Assembly: GCA_023151145.1 (NCBI GenBank)
Contig: JAKLJM010000004.1
Location: 1-33,252 of the forward strand
DNA: 33,252 nt
From: Bacteriovoracaceae bacterium
GTDB taxonomy: Bacteria > Bdellovibrionota > Bacteriovoracia > Bacteriovoracales > Bacteriovoracaceae
Direction: 5' to 3'
Part shown: piece after piece, positions 1 through 7,983 of the stretch
How positions within the stretch are numbered: the stretch's first letter is position 1
Layout: each line of letters begins with the position of its first letter
The notes under the pieces: model-generated
The model's input: the letters and a program-made list of their open reading frames with translations, nothing else
What the model was told of the DNA's origin: nothing
Databases searched by the model: none
Translations under genes and position numbers: made by a program

Positions 1-927
1 AACGATGGTATTTTAAATTTTGAACTCACGCGTGAAATTATTCAAATTAAACCTGTGAAATTTGATCTTATCCAAAACCAATATGCTTATTTGCGATTAG
101 TACAGTTTCAAAAAAAATCTGGTCAATACATGATCGATGCTCTTAAAAAATTGGAAACAGAAGCTAAAAAATTTGGTGGATTAAAAGGAATCGTCATTGA
201 TTTGCGCTCAAATCCAGGTGGACTTTTAGATGAAGCAGTAGAAGTTTCATCCATCTTTTTGAAGGAAGGAGTCGTGGTTTCCACTGAAGGACGTGATCCA
301 AAACAAAAAGAAGTACGATATGTGAAAAAAACTGGTTACAAAGAACTGAATTTACCTGTCGTGGTATTAATTAATGGATCGACAGCTTCAGCATCTGAAA
401 TCGTTGCAGGTGCTTTGCAAGACCATAAAAGGGCCTTAGTTATGGGGTCTCAATCATTCGGAAAGGGTTCAGTGCAGTCGGTAGCTAAGATTGATGATGA
501 GAAAGGTGTTAAATTAACCATTGCTCAATACATGACTCCCTCAAATAAAAAAATTCAGGCCATTGGAATTAAGCCAGATATTGCCATTGAAGAAACTGAA
601 GGGGCTTGGGTACTAGATAATAGAAAAGAGAGTTCAATCGTTCGAGAGAAAGATCTACGCAATCATTTAACAGCTACAGTTGAAACGGCCGAAGAAAAAG
701 TGGAAAGAGAAGCATTCGAAAAAGCAGATAGAGAAAAGAGAGAGCTTCGCTTAAAAGAACTGAGAGAAGCGAAAAACAAGCTAAAAACAGCTGTAAAAGA
801 TCAAAATTCAGAGAATTCTGAAAGTGATGAAGTCAAAGGAACTCCGCAGAATGACTATCAAGTGTTGCAAGCCGTTAATTACTTAAATTCCATTGGAATA
901 ATTAAAAATTTAAAACTAGAAAAATAA
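1..927 (+). CDS. ctpA: C-terminal processing peptidase (S41 family), 5' end missing
   Basis: The reading frame is open from base 1, so the gene begins upstream of the window. The first in-frame start-like codon (GTG at 55) is internal. This is the catalytic part of a periplasmic Tsp/CtpA serine peptidase, which trims exported proteins from their C-termini and in Gram-negatives often controls peptidoglycan hydrolases. Seen: the core block VIDLRSNPGG, then ASASE with the catalytic Ser codon at 388-390, and FGKGSVQ with the catalytic Lys codon at 463-465. The 25-residue Ser-Lys spacing is that of E. coli Prc, and Gln lies at Lys+4. The N-terminal signal and most of the PDZ domain are off-window. 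After the peptidase core comes a highly charged Lys/Glu tail (about 640-850), probably helical, and a short conserved-looking end. xseA follows after 25 nt. Family assignment is secure; the exact subfamily name is less so. Confidence 0.93.
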   Translation, partial: NDGILNFELTREIIQIKPVKFDLIQNQYAYLRLVQFQKKSGQYMIDALKKLETEAKKFGGLKGIVIDLRSNPGGLLDEAVEVSSIFLKEGVVVSTEGRDPKQKEVRYVKKTGYKELNLPVVVLINGSTASASEIVAGALQDHKRALVMGSQSFGKGSVQSVAKIDDEKGVKLTIAQYMTPSNKKIQAIGIKPDIAIEETEGAWVLDNRKESSIVREKDLRNHLTATVETAEEKVEREAFEKADREKRELRLKELREAKNKLKTAVKDQNSENSESDEVKGTPQNDYQVLQAVNYLNSIGIIKNLKLEK

Positions 928-942
928 AATTCACCTAGGCTA

Positions 943-973
943 AGATAGAGGCATGAATATTGAGCCTCTATCT
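943..973 (+). promoter_or_regulatory. Inverted repeat around the xseA start codon
   Basis: Two perfect 10-nt arms (AGATAGAGGC at 943-952 and GCCTCTATCT at 964-973) flank an 11-nt loop that holds the xseA ATG. The only GAGG ribosome-binding sequence is inside the left arm. No T-tract follows, so this is not a standard terminator. A translation-limiting hairpin or a palindromic protein-binding site are both possible. Confidence 0.5.
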
Positions 974-2236
974 GTTGGCCGTCTGATCGATGCCATTAAA
1001 AGTAAATTAGAATCTAGTTTTCGAGACGTCGTTCTGGAAGGGGAGATCTCTAACCTAAGTTTATCTAGTTCGGGGCATTGGTATCTCACTCTTTCAGATA
1101 AAGATGCATCCATCTCTGCAGCAGTTTTTAAAATGGATGCTATGAGAAATCCCATCATGCAAAGACTCAAAGATGGAGACAAAGTTCTCGTCCATGGGGA
1201 TATCAATGTTTACCCAAAAAGAGGTTCGTTTCAGATCATTATTAAAAAAATACTTCCAAAAGGTGTTGGAGATCTAAAAGAGCAGTACGAAAAATTAAAG
1301 AAAAAGCTCGCAGCAGAAGGTCTATTTGATCTGGCCCAAAAAAAGAAAATTCCAGAAATGCCAAAACGAATAGCAGTGATTACAGCCCTTCGAGGGGCAG
1401 CTCTGCAAGACTTTCTCAATATCTATCAACGTCGTTCTTTTTGGATGGATATTGTCATCATACCAACTCTGGTTCAAGGGGACGAAGCCCCAAAAGCTCT
1501 AAGAAAAAGTTTATTTAATGCTATTAAGTACTCATTAACAGCGCCTGAAAATAAAAAGTTTGATCTTATCTTGATTACTCGAGGTGGTGGTTCAATGGAA
1601 GATTTATGGGCATTTAACGATGAGGGACTTGCTTGGGATATTTTTAATTGTCCCATTCCTGTTGTTAGTGCAGTAGGGCACGAGGTGGATTTTTCAATTT
1701 GTGATTTTGTCGCAGATTTACGACTAGAAACACCTTCAGCTGCGGCAGAAGTGTTAACCCAAAAACAATCACTCATCGTAAATAAAATGCATGATGTAAA
1801 AAGCAAAATTCGAAATGAAATGCGCTATTTTCTACAGCATATTTCTGAAAAAATTGAAAAAAGAAAACCTAAGAATGTTCTTTCTCTTTTAGTGAAAAAA
1901 TTATCTTTGTTTCAACAAAAACTGAATCGTGCTGATTTATCAAAACGATTTATTGAATTATCTGGTCTGTATGATTATCAAATAGATTTAGAAGATAAAT
2001 TAAAGAGACTACAATATTGGAAAGAAAGAGCGGTTGTAGATCGCAAAACAAAATTGCATAAAATGGAAAGCTTGCTGGTCGCGTATAATCCTAAAAATGT
2101 TCTAGGTCGTGGTTATGCCTATTTAGAAGTGAACAAAAAAGTTGTGTTAGACACCGTGGTATTTGATAGCTTAAGTAGCCAACAAAAAATGACATTACAC
2201 TTACATGATGGTGAAAGAACCGTCATTAAGGAGTGA
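953..2236 (+). CDS. xseA: Exodeoxyribonuclease VII large subunit
   Basis: Large catalytic subunit of exonuclease VII, which degrades single-stranded DNA in both directions and contributes to repair. The N-terminal OB-fold is clear (residues 1-100, with VVLEGEISNL and SGHWYLTL). The Exonuc_VII_L core follows, with ITRGGGSMEDLWAFN, SAVGHEVDFSICDFVAD and LETPSAAAEVL. The block normally read as TS(P/K)TGAA is TALRGAA here. A long charged helical region (about 275-385) and the closing GRGYAYLE segment complete a 427-residue protein, typical for the family. The start at ATG 953 fits the family N-terminus, but the nearby GAGG lies only 1 nt from the ATG and is in a hairpin. No xseB (small subunit) follows; the next gene overlaps by one base instead. 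Identification is secure. Confidence 0.96.
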   Translation: MNIEPLSVGRLIDAIKSKLESSFRDVVLEGEISNLSLSSSGHWYLTLSDKDASISAAVFKMDAMRNPIMQRLKDGDKVLVHGDINVYPKRGSFQIIIKKILPKGVGDLKEQYEKLKKKLAAEGLFDLAQKKKIPEMPKRIAVITALRGAALQDFLNIYQRRSFWMDIVIIPTLVQGDEAPKALRKSLFNAIKYSLTAPENKKFDLILITRGGGSMEDLWAFNDEGLAWDIFNCPIPVVSAVGHEVDFSICDFVADLRLETPSAAAEVLTQKQSLIVNKMHDVKSKIRNEMRYFLQHISEKIEKRKPKNVLSLLVKKLSLFQQKLNRADLSKRFIELSGLYDYQIDLEDKLKRLQYWKERAVVDRKTKLHKMESLLVAYNPKNVLGRGYAYLEVNKKVVLDTVVFDSLSSQQKMTLHLHDGERTVIKE

Positions 2237-3834
2237 TGGTGAAATTTTATTGTTCTAAAGAATTTGAGGCCGATCAACAATGGAATCTTTTTTGGCAGTA
2301 CTCCTTGCAAGAGAGTTGGTCTGTTCACTCCAGTGAAAAAATCAATCAAAGAACAAAAGGAATTTTAGTTTTAACTCCAAATGATTCATTTGATGATGAG
2401 TATTTTAAATATAAAAATTTATGGATTCTCGCCGATGAACTAGATGCTCGTTTTTTTTCGTCACAAGAAAGGGATTTGCAAGTTTTTAAGATAGATCCAG
2501 AGTCCCGTGAGGAATGGGAAGAGTTTACCTCACTGATGCAAGCGGAAGAAATTCGCGATTTGATTGAAGTAAAGCACAAAAAAACACTGCAAACATTTAC
2601 TGATTTTAAAGATAATAAAAAAATTGATCAAGCTTTGTTGGATGTTTTTAGTTTTAACTTAAAATTAAAAGACATCGATTTTAATGCAGACGATGAAGAA
2701 ATTATCGAAGACTTACAAAAAATAAAAAGATCAATCAAAGTATTTGCTGACATTGACTTTATATTGGAAGAAGGTATTTTAACTCTTCCAGAAGAGACTT
2801 ATGTTTGGAATATTCCAGATTCAAAAATGTTATTGGTCTTTCAAGTAGATAAACATGAGACTTTTATAGCAGTTATACTCGTTTCCTATTTATTAGAATC
2901 AATTTTTAAATTTTCTCGCGGTTTTACAACGATTCAATCAGAAGTCCCCATTCTTTTTCAGCATGCTTTACATATCACAGATCCCATTGCCTTAATGACA
3001 GATAAGGGGGACTTACTTTATTATAACGATTCTTTTTCTAAGCTTAGTTATCTTCCAAGTGATTGTTTAAATTTACAAAGTGATCAAATTATAGAAATTA
3101 ATCACCAGTTTTATCGTTTTAAAAGATTTCGTCATTTTCTCGGGGATCTTGTCACATATTACGTCTTTTTTATGCCTGATCAAAAAGAACAAACCATTGG
3201 ATTAGAAGATAAAAAAGCTCCCGAAGAATTAGGAATTATCTCAAGCTCTCTAGCCCATGAATTAAATAATCCCATTGCAGGAATTATTGCAGCTACGAGT
3301 GTTTTAGAATTAGAGGAGTGGGATGAAGATTCCAAACTTTCTATAAAAGATATAAAAGACGGAGCAATTCGTTGTAAGCAGCTAATCGAAATATTTTTAG
3401 GGTTTTCAAGACTTTCTCCTCATGTCGGTAAAGTTCAAAATATTGGTGAAATTGAAAAAGCCTTTGATCAGGCCCTACAATTGCTTCGTTTTAGAATGAT
3501 GGAACGAGAATTTAGAATGGAGTTAAAGAAAACACCAAGTTTGGAAATTTTTCAATCACCAATCAATTCTTCTGTCCTATCAATGATAGTGTATTTAATT
3601 TTATCTGAGACATTAACGGCTTTTGAGCACAGTAAACTTGTGACGTCAGGAACAGAAAGTAATAACCTCAATGTCTTCGTGACAGAGTTTTCTCAACAAA
3701 TTTCTCTTCAATTTGATAGAACTTTTGATTTTAAGGAAAGAATTCAATCTTCTAAACTTATTCAACATTTACTTGGACATGAAAAATTGGCCATGCATAT
3801 TGGCAATAAGGAAATTAAATTAATTGCCCTATAG
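2236..3834 (+). CDS. PAS / histidine-kinase-like protein with degenerate ATPase domain
   Basis: Cytoplasmic signalling protein without membrane segments. Residues 1-235 are unrecognised and rich in acidic and aromatic residues. Residues about 240-300 resemble a PAS domain (HALHITDPIALM, then a YYNDSFSKLSYL-like stretch). The H-box is intact, SSLAHELNNPIAGI, with the phospho-accepting His codon at 3256-3258. Beyond it a canonical HATPase_c domain would need an N-box, a DNG motif and glycine-rich G1/G2 loops; I can find none, only remnants of its beta-strands (LNVFVTEFSQQISLQF, LAMHIGNKEIKLIAL). It may be a pseudokinase, a phosphotransfer protein, or a subunit phosphorylated by another kinase. 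AAGGAG at 2228-2233 lies 2 nt before ATG 2236 and 5 nt before GTG 2239, so GTG 2239 may be the true start. The overlap with the xseA stop indicates translational coupling. No response regulator is adjacent. Confidence 0.72.
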   Translation: MVKFYCSKEFEADQQWNLFWQYSLQESWSVHSSEKINQRTKGILVLTPNDSFDDEYFKYKNLWILADELDARFFSSQERDLQVFKIDPESREEWEEFTSLMQAEEIRDLIEVKHKKTLQTFTDFKDNKKIDQALLDVFSFNLKLKDIDFNADDEEIIEDLQKIKRSIKVFADIDFILEEGILTLPEETYVWNIPDSKMLLVFQVDKHETFIAVILVSYLLESIFKFSRGFTTIQSEVPILFQHALHITDPIALMTDKGDLLYYNDSFSKLSYLPSDCLNLQSDQIIEINHQFYRFKRFRHFLGDLVTYYVFFMPDQKEQTIGLEDKKAPEELGIISSSLAHELNNPIAGIIAATSVLELEEWDEDSKLSIKDIKDGAIRCKQLIEIFLGFSRLSPHVGKVQNIGEIEKAFDQALQLLRFRMMEREFRMELKKTPSLEIFQSPINSSVLSMIVYLILSETLTAFEHSKLVTSGTESNNLNVFVTEFSQQISLQFDRTFDFKERIQSSKLIQHLLGHEKLAMHIGNKEIKLIAL

Positions 3835-4782
3835 AAAATAGCGTGGATATCCATAATTATTTGGATTTTTTTCAATAAATTTATCTAGATCATCTTTAAT
3901 CAGTTCAAAATCTTTTTTGTTAAATATTTTTTTAAAGACAAAGACTTCATGATTTAATTTTTGATTATGTTGTACATATGCAATAAGTAATTGTTTAACT
4001 TCCGTGGGAAGTGAATCACGTTTTAAGCGTCCCTGAGAGATTCGAGACATCTTAGACCCTAAGTACTGAACAAGCTTGTTTGCATGACCGGGATATCTAA
4101 GAACTGAATCGAGTTTTTGATAAAGAGAGTCCACCGGAACAATTCTCACCTGACCAGGGATTAGATGATTAAATAATAAAAAATCGCCAATATAGTGAGA
4201 GAGTAAATGTTTTTGACATTCTTCTTTTGGTATTAGTGGATAATCGTTGAAAAAGGCTGATAACAAATAAGTTATGAGTTCCTGTTGGTTATTTTCTGAC
4301 AGCTTAGGATAAAGAGAGAGTGATTCAAGTAAACCTTCAAAAAATGGACCTGATAATTTTACGGTAATAGTTTCTGGGGTAACATTCTTACATAATTCTA
4401 AAATTAATTTTTTTTGTTCAAACTTTGCGTCTGAAGGAAATGTTTTTAACATTAATCCTTCATTACCTTTCATCGTTAAAACAAAAGGGACTTTGATATT
4501 TTCAATGACTTGTTCTAAAGCTTCAAAGAGCTCATCGTGAGTTTGATAATCTTTCGCTTTTAAATGAATACGGTCTAATTCAAATTTGTTTTTAGGATAA
4601 TAAAGTGAATTAACTTTATTAATTTTTTTACTAATGAAGACATCTAAATATTTTAGTAATAACTGTGCAGAAGCTTCAGCATCATCCAATGCACGGTGAG
4701 CATTTTCATGACCAAATCCAAAGATTTGACTCATGTACTGCAAGTTTGTACTCATGAGATTAGGAATCATATATTTGGTCAT
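3829..4782 (-). CDS. C-terminal part of a broken DEDDh exonuclease
   Basis: Downstream fragment of a DnaQ-like 3'-5' exonuclease whose N-terminal half is encoded just upstream in another frame (4779-5156). The fragment begins inside the nuclease domain. Its early residues carry the last catalytic motif, NAHRALDDAEASA (His29 and Asp34 of this frame), preceded by a stretch that aligns in pattern with the 'CT...ARR..P' helix of the family when read a few codons further upstream (Cys-Thr-Asn-Leu). About 270 further residues of unrecognised sequence follow and may be an accessory domain. The ATG at 4780-4782 overlaps the stop codon of the N-terminal frame (ATGA), so coupled translation as a separate polypeptide is conceivable, but a mutated gene is the simpler reading. 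The 3' end overlaps the converging kinase-like gene by 6 nt. Confidence 0.7.
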   Translation of the reverse strand: MTKYMIPNLMSTNLQYMSQIFGFGHENAHRALDDAEASAQLLLKYLDVFISKKINKVNSLYYPKNKFELDRIHLKAKDYQTHDELFEALEQVIENIKVPFVLTMKGNEGLMLKTFPSDAKFEQKKLILELCKNVTPETITVKLSGPFFEGLLESLSLYPKLSENNQQELITYLLSAFFNDYPLIPKEECQKHLLSHYIGDFLLFNHLIPGQVRIVPVDSLYQKLDSVLRYPGHANKLVQYLGSKMSRISQGRLKRDSLPTEVKQLLIAYVQHNQKLNHEVFVFKKIFNKKDFELIKDDLDKFIEKNPNNYGYPRYFL

Positions 4783-5156
4783 GAGATTGGTGCATAGAGA
4801 TTTATTGGTTGAATATCAAAAGCCGTGTTGTGGGCAACCAAAATAGAGTTGCCAATAAAAGATAAAATATCATCGATCACTTCTTCTATTTTTGGTGAAT
4901 TGGCCACATCTTCAGGATGAATGGTTGTTAACTTTTGGATGAAATCAGGGATTTCTCGTTCGGGATCAATCAGATAGTTTTTTGTTTCAACTATTTTTAA
5001 ATTTACAATTTTAACCAAGCCAATTTCAATGATTCGATCTGATTTAGGATTTCCACCTGTTGATTCTAGGTCAAAGACGCAAAATTCTAGAGGATATAAC
5101 AGCTGGTAGCTTTCGTTGTGAGATAAATGATTATGCATATTGTACTCGTCGAACAT
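4779..5156 (-). CDS. N-terminal part of a broken DEDDh exonuclease (DnaQ-like)
   Basis: Encodes the first half of an exonuclease of the DNA polymerase III epsilon family. Seen: ExoI motif CVFDLESTGG (Asp29, Glu31), then IIEIGLVKI, and ExoII motif ILVAHNTAFDI (Asp114). The frame then runs into QPINLYAPIS and stops at TGA 4779-4781. The ExoIII residues (His and Asp) are in the next frame (3829-4782). Members of the family normally have about 20 residues between FDI.. and the CT helix; only about five fit here, so the break looks like a small out-of-frame deletion and not a single-base error. The start at 5156 is a choice; ATG 5138 is also possible. Without the second half this piece cannot form a complete active site. 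Confidence 0.72.
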   Translation of the reverse strand: MFDEYNMHNHLSHNESYQLLYPLEFCVFDLESTGGNPKSDRIIEIGLVKIVNLKIVETKNYLIDPEREIPDFIQKLTTIHPEDVANSPKIEEVIDDILSFIGNSILVAHNTAFDIQPINLYAPIS

Positions 5157-5210
5157 TCGCTCGATTAAAAATTAATGCCTTCAAACACTGAAGACCCAAA
5201 CATAGTTGAT

Positions 5211-5239
5211 AGATTAATTCGAAATACTAAGGAGATCAA
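5211..5239 (-). promoter_or_regulatory. Candidate sigma-70 promoter for the exonuclease gene
   Basis: On the minus strand TTGATC (5234-5239) and TAATCT (5211-5216) are separated by 17 nt and lie about 55 nt upstream of the ATG at 5156. This is a pattern match only. Confidence 0.3.
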
Positions 5240-5256
5240 CCCGGCAAATGAAGATT

Positions 5257-6057
5257 TTAAGGGCGACTTGAAGCCGCTGGAGCTAACCAGTCGTTAATAG
5301 AGTATTTTTGTAAGATTTCTTTTAAGCGACCATTCTTTCTAAGTTCTTGAATCCCTTGATCAAAATCTTGTGCCAGCTTTTCTGCTTCGGGATTTTTTGG
5401 AGAAAATGCCATATAGAGTTTTACCGTTTCTTCGCAGCCGATATTTTTAAATAAGGTATTTTGTTTGGTAGTATTAAGAAAGTGCGACATGACATATTCA
5501 TTTTCAACGATTAAATCAATTTTTTGGTGAATTAGTTTTTTACTCATGGCCTCAAGTGGTGCATTTCCAAAAGTAAAATCAATTCGATTAGCGTTATCTT
5601 GGTTCTTTTTAATATAATCGTTTAGCTTTTCGCCATAAGAATAACTTTTCACTATTCCCAATTTGACTTTACTTAGGTTCTCGAGACCTTTGTACTTCCA
5701 TCTCACGCTATTATTGGCATAAAAACAAAGACGAGAATCACCAATCTCGTTTTTGGGAAAAATTAAATCTGGGGCATCTCCAACTGTAGCGGCTACAAGC
5801 ACGTCATTTTTACCAGCTCTCGTCATGTTAATGGCTTCAGTCCAGTCGGCAATTTTATAAACGACTTTTTTGTCGTTCGTTTTAAAAATCTCGTTAAAAA
5901 TTTCTATCGCATAGCCAGGCTCTTTTAAGGGATCACAGTTGTAAGGGCACCACTCATCGGCCATGAGTTTGAGAGATTTATCAGCATGGACGGATGGATT
6001 TAAAAATAATCCAAAACAAAAAATGAGAGCAAAAATTTTGTAAGCTTTTATGGTCAT
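5257..6057 (-). CDS. Periplasmic solute-binding protein, family 3 (amino-acid-binding type)
   Basis: Secreted receptor-like protein of the SBP_bac_3 fold. A Sec signal peptide is present (MTIKAYKIF, hydrophobic ALIFCFGLFLNPS, cleavage near VHA). The mature protein begins with KLMADEWCPYNCDP and contains typical elements: GYAIEIFNEIF, an IADWTEAI-like segment, VKLGIVKSYSYGEKL and the closing KNGRLKEILQKYSI helix. The length (266 aa) is normal for single-domain family members. No ABC permease or ATPase gene is near, so this is an orphan; in such genomes orphan family-3 proteins may serve sensing or non-ABC roles, which is inference. Two Cys pairs (WCPYNC near the N-terminus; LCFY and GCEE later) could form disulphides. 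The ligand cannot be predicted. About 100 nt separate it from the downstream exonuclease fragment. Confidence 0.88.
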   Translation of the reverse strand: MTIKAYKIFALIFCFGLFLNPSVHADKSLKLMADEWCPYNCDPLKEPGYAIEIFNEIFKTNDKKVVYKIADWTEAINMTRAGKNDVLVAATVGDAPDLIFPKNEIGDSRLCFYANNSVRWKYKGLENLSKVKLGIVKSYSYGEKLNDYIKKNQDNANRIDFTFGNAPLEAMSKKLIHQKIDLIVENEYVMSHFLNTTKQNTLFKNIGCEETVKLYMAFSPKNPEAEKLAQDFDQGIQELRKNGRLKEILQKYSINDWLAPAASSRP

Positions 6058-6217
6058 AACCTAATTATCAACTAAAAATGAGCAAGTTTAAATTATGTTT
6101 ATTGTAACGAAATTAGTAAAAATCAAAAGATGTGAATTTAAATATTTGTTGGCTTTTCTTAAGGGAAATTAAAGAAGATAGACTAACTATGGGGAAATGA
6201 AGAGATTGAAGATCGCC

Positions 6218-6248
6218 AAAAAAACAAGGCTCCCTTAAGGGAGCCTTG
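6218..6248 (-). terminator. Rho-independent terminator of the L,D-transpeptidase gene
   Basis: A perfect inverted repeat, CAAGGCTCCC at 6225-6234 and GGGAGCCTTG at 6239-6248 with a TTAA loop, is followed on the minus strand by seven T (A-run at 6218-6224). It lies 12 nt after the stop of the gene at 6261. The plus side has no T-run, so it is one-directional. Confidence 0.9.
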
Positions 6249-6260
6249 TGAGAATCGTAC

Positions 6261-7766
6261 CTATTTTGTTGCTTGTGGCAGCTTTAAAGCATCCATCCAT
6301 TGAGGAGTGATCTCATCAGCAAAACCACCAGTTTCTAGTTTTGTTGGGTGAGTGTAGTTTTCCAACATACCAGCGTCTACATAGAATGTTCCTTGCATTT
6401 CTTCAGTCTTCATTCCGTATACGTTTCCTTTTTTACCAATTTTTCTTCCAAACTTAGACATTTTTTCACCTGGAGTGTATTCAATTACATCTGGTTTGTT
6501 GTCTACATTGTATTCACCAATTTCTAATAATTGAGCGAATGGTTTTTGAGAAAGAATTGTATTAATTTCTGCTTTTCTCTTTTTATCTTTTGAAGTTAAA
6601 AGTTCATTTCTTAAAGCAAAAAACTTATTCATATCTTCTTCAGAAATTTTTAGCGATGCTTTTACTTCTTCATAGTCTGCTTTTAATTGTTTATCTTTTG
6701 TTAAAGCATACTTCCAGTTTACTGGAGATTGGTTAGTATAAGCTGCAAGAGTAGAATCTAATAAAGCTTCTTTAGCATAAATTTTAATAACCGGAGTTCC
6801 CGTTGGAAGCATTTGGCGTAAGTAAGCGATCGTTTCATTTGTCACTCTTGTACAACCAGATGATCTTGGATTTGAAACTAAGTTAACAATTGGTTTTTTA
6901 GTTCTAGCTACATACTTATCTTTATCTTGTCCCCAACCAATAGTTCCGTGTGTCCATTGTCCGTAAGCTTCAGGACCTAAAAACATGGCGTACCAACCAA
7001 AAGCTCCTCTCATTGAACCTTCAGTTTTTCCATTTGCATCTTTTGGCATTACATCTTTATCAAACCATCCACGACCTGAATCCCCTGGAGCTGGAACAGC
7101 TGGATATCCATCTTTGTACCATGATGGGTAGTGCCCACCAGCATCTTCATAGTACTTAGTCCAACCCGTTACACGAAATGATCCTAAAATACTTCTTCCT
7201 TTTCCTTTTTCTGTTTTTGATAATTCAATATCTTCACCAACAACAACTTCTGCTTCCATAACCATTTTATGAGCACAAGAGTTATCGGCACATTGTCTTT
7301 CATAAACACGCACTGTTTCTGTTGCAACGTTTACTACAGCAAATAATTTTCCTTCAAATTCTCTATAATCAATAATTTTTTCTGAAAGATATTCTTTTGA
7401 AACAAAGTATTTTTCAGATGGAGTAATTTTCGAAGTTGTGCTTACGATTTCAATTTGAACAAATCCGCCTTCATAAACTGTAGCTGAGTCAACAATTCTA
7501 ACTTTGTCATTCATCCAAAGTACACCCATTGATGCAGCTTTTGCTGAAGGAGCTTGTCTTACGTTAACAGATCTTGGTTTGATAAAGTAGATTTTTTGAG
7601 CATCTACTTCATCTGTTCCTGGACCTTGTGATCCTTCTATTGCTGGTCCTGTCGTTTCCGCAGGATTAACAGTTGTCTCTGTTTGGTTTTGAACAATCTC
7701 TTGTGCCAAAACAGTGTTAGAGAGTGTCGATAGAATCATCATAGGGATTAAAAAATTCTTTTTCAT
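6261..7766 (-). CDS. Secreted SH3b / L,D-transpeptidase (YkuD) protein
   Basis: Periplasmic peptidoglycan enzyme of the YkuD cysteine-transpeptidase family, which makes 3-3 crosslinks, anchors proteins or edits stem peptides. Domains: signal peptide (1-21, cleavage after VLA), low-complexity Thr/Glu/Gly linker to about 55, bacterial SH3 (58-108, SVNVRQAPSAKAASMG), YkuD domain (about 140-332) and an unrecognised C-terminal region to 501. The active-site block reads NPRSSGCTRVTN (Cys305) with upstream His273 in QWTHGTIGWG. The usual SHGC is SSGC and the His-Cys separation (32 residues) is well above the common 15-18, so the loop is enlarged. GGAGGA precedes the ATG by 6 nt. Predatory Bdellovibrio use L,D-transpeptidases on prey walls; whether this one does is unknown. 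A strong terminator follows and the gene diverges from 7984. Confidence 0.92.
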   Translation of the reverse strand: MKKNFLIPMMILSTLSNTVLAQEIVQNQTETTVNPAETTGPAIEGSQGPGTDEVDAQKIYFIKPRSVNVRQAPSAKAASMGVLWMNDKVRIVDSATVYEGGFVQIEIVSTTSKITPSEKYFVSKEYLSEKIIDYREFEGKLFAVVNVATETVRVYERQCADNSCAHKMVMEAEVVVGEDIELSKTEKGKGRSILGSFRVTGWTKYYEDAGGHYPSWYKDGYPAVPAPGDSGRGWFDKDVMPKDANGKTEGSMRGAFGWYAMFLGPEAYGQWTHGTIGWGQDKDKYVARTKKPIVNLVSNPRSSGCTRVTNETIAYLRQMLPTGTPVIKIYAKEALLDSTLAAYTNQSPVNWKYALTKDKQLKADYEEVKASLKISEEDMNKFFALRNELLTSKDKKRKAEINTILSQKPFAQLLEIGEYNVDNKPDVIEYTPGEKMSKFGRKIGKKGNVYGMKTEEMQGTFYVDAGMLENYTHPTKLETGGFADEITPQWMDALKLPQATK

Positions 7767-7859
7767 GAAGTTCCTCCAAAAATGGGTTCCATTAGCGTGA
7801 GTTTATTTATGCAGGCTTTATAGCAGAGCTGGAAAAAAAATGATCGAGGCATGTAAAAG

Positions 7860-7883
7860 TTACTCATATAAGTATTACTCATA
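7860..7883. repeat. Direct repeat TTACTCATA in a divergent intergenic region
   Basis: TTACTCATA occurs at 7860-7868 and 7875-7883, start-to-start 15 nt, between the divergent L,D-transpeptidase (start 7766) and secreted protein (start 7984) genes. It could be a tandem operator; no regulator can be named. Confidence 0.35.
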
Positions 7884-7983
7884 AAATTAATTTAGCTTTA
7901 CTAAAATCCAAAATGAGGCGATTTTAGCGCCACTTTAAATTAGTTACACTCGGTACACAAAAAACACCCATATGGAGGAATGC

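Noticed and set aside
2233..2235. GTG 2233 as start of the kinase-like gene
   Set aside because: It lies inside the AAGGAG SD; ATG 2236 or GTG 2239 are better.
7972..7983. ATG at 7972 as start of the transglycosylase-like gene
   Set aside because: It overlaps the GGAGG that serves ATG 7984, and only the later start begins with a clean signal peptide.
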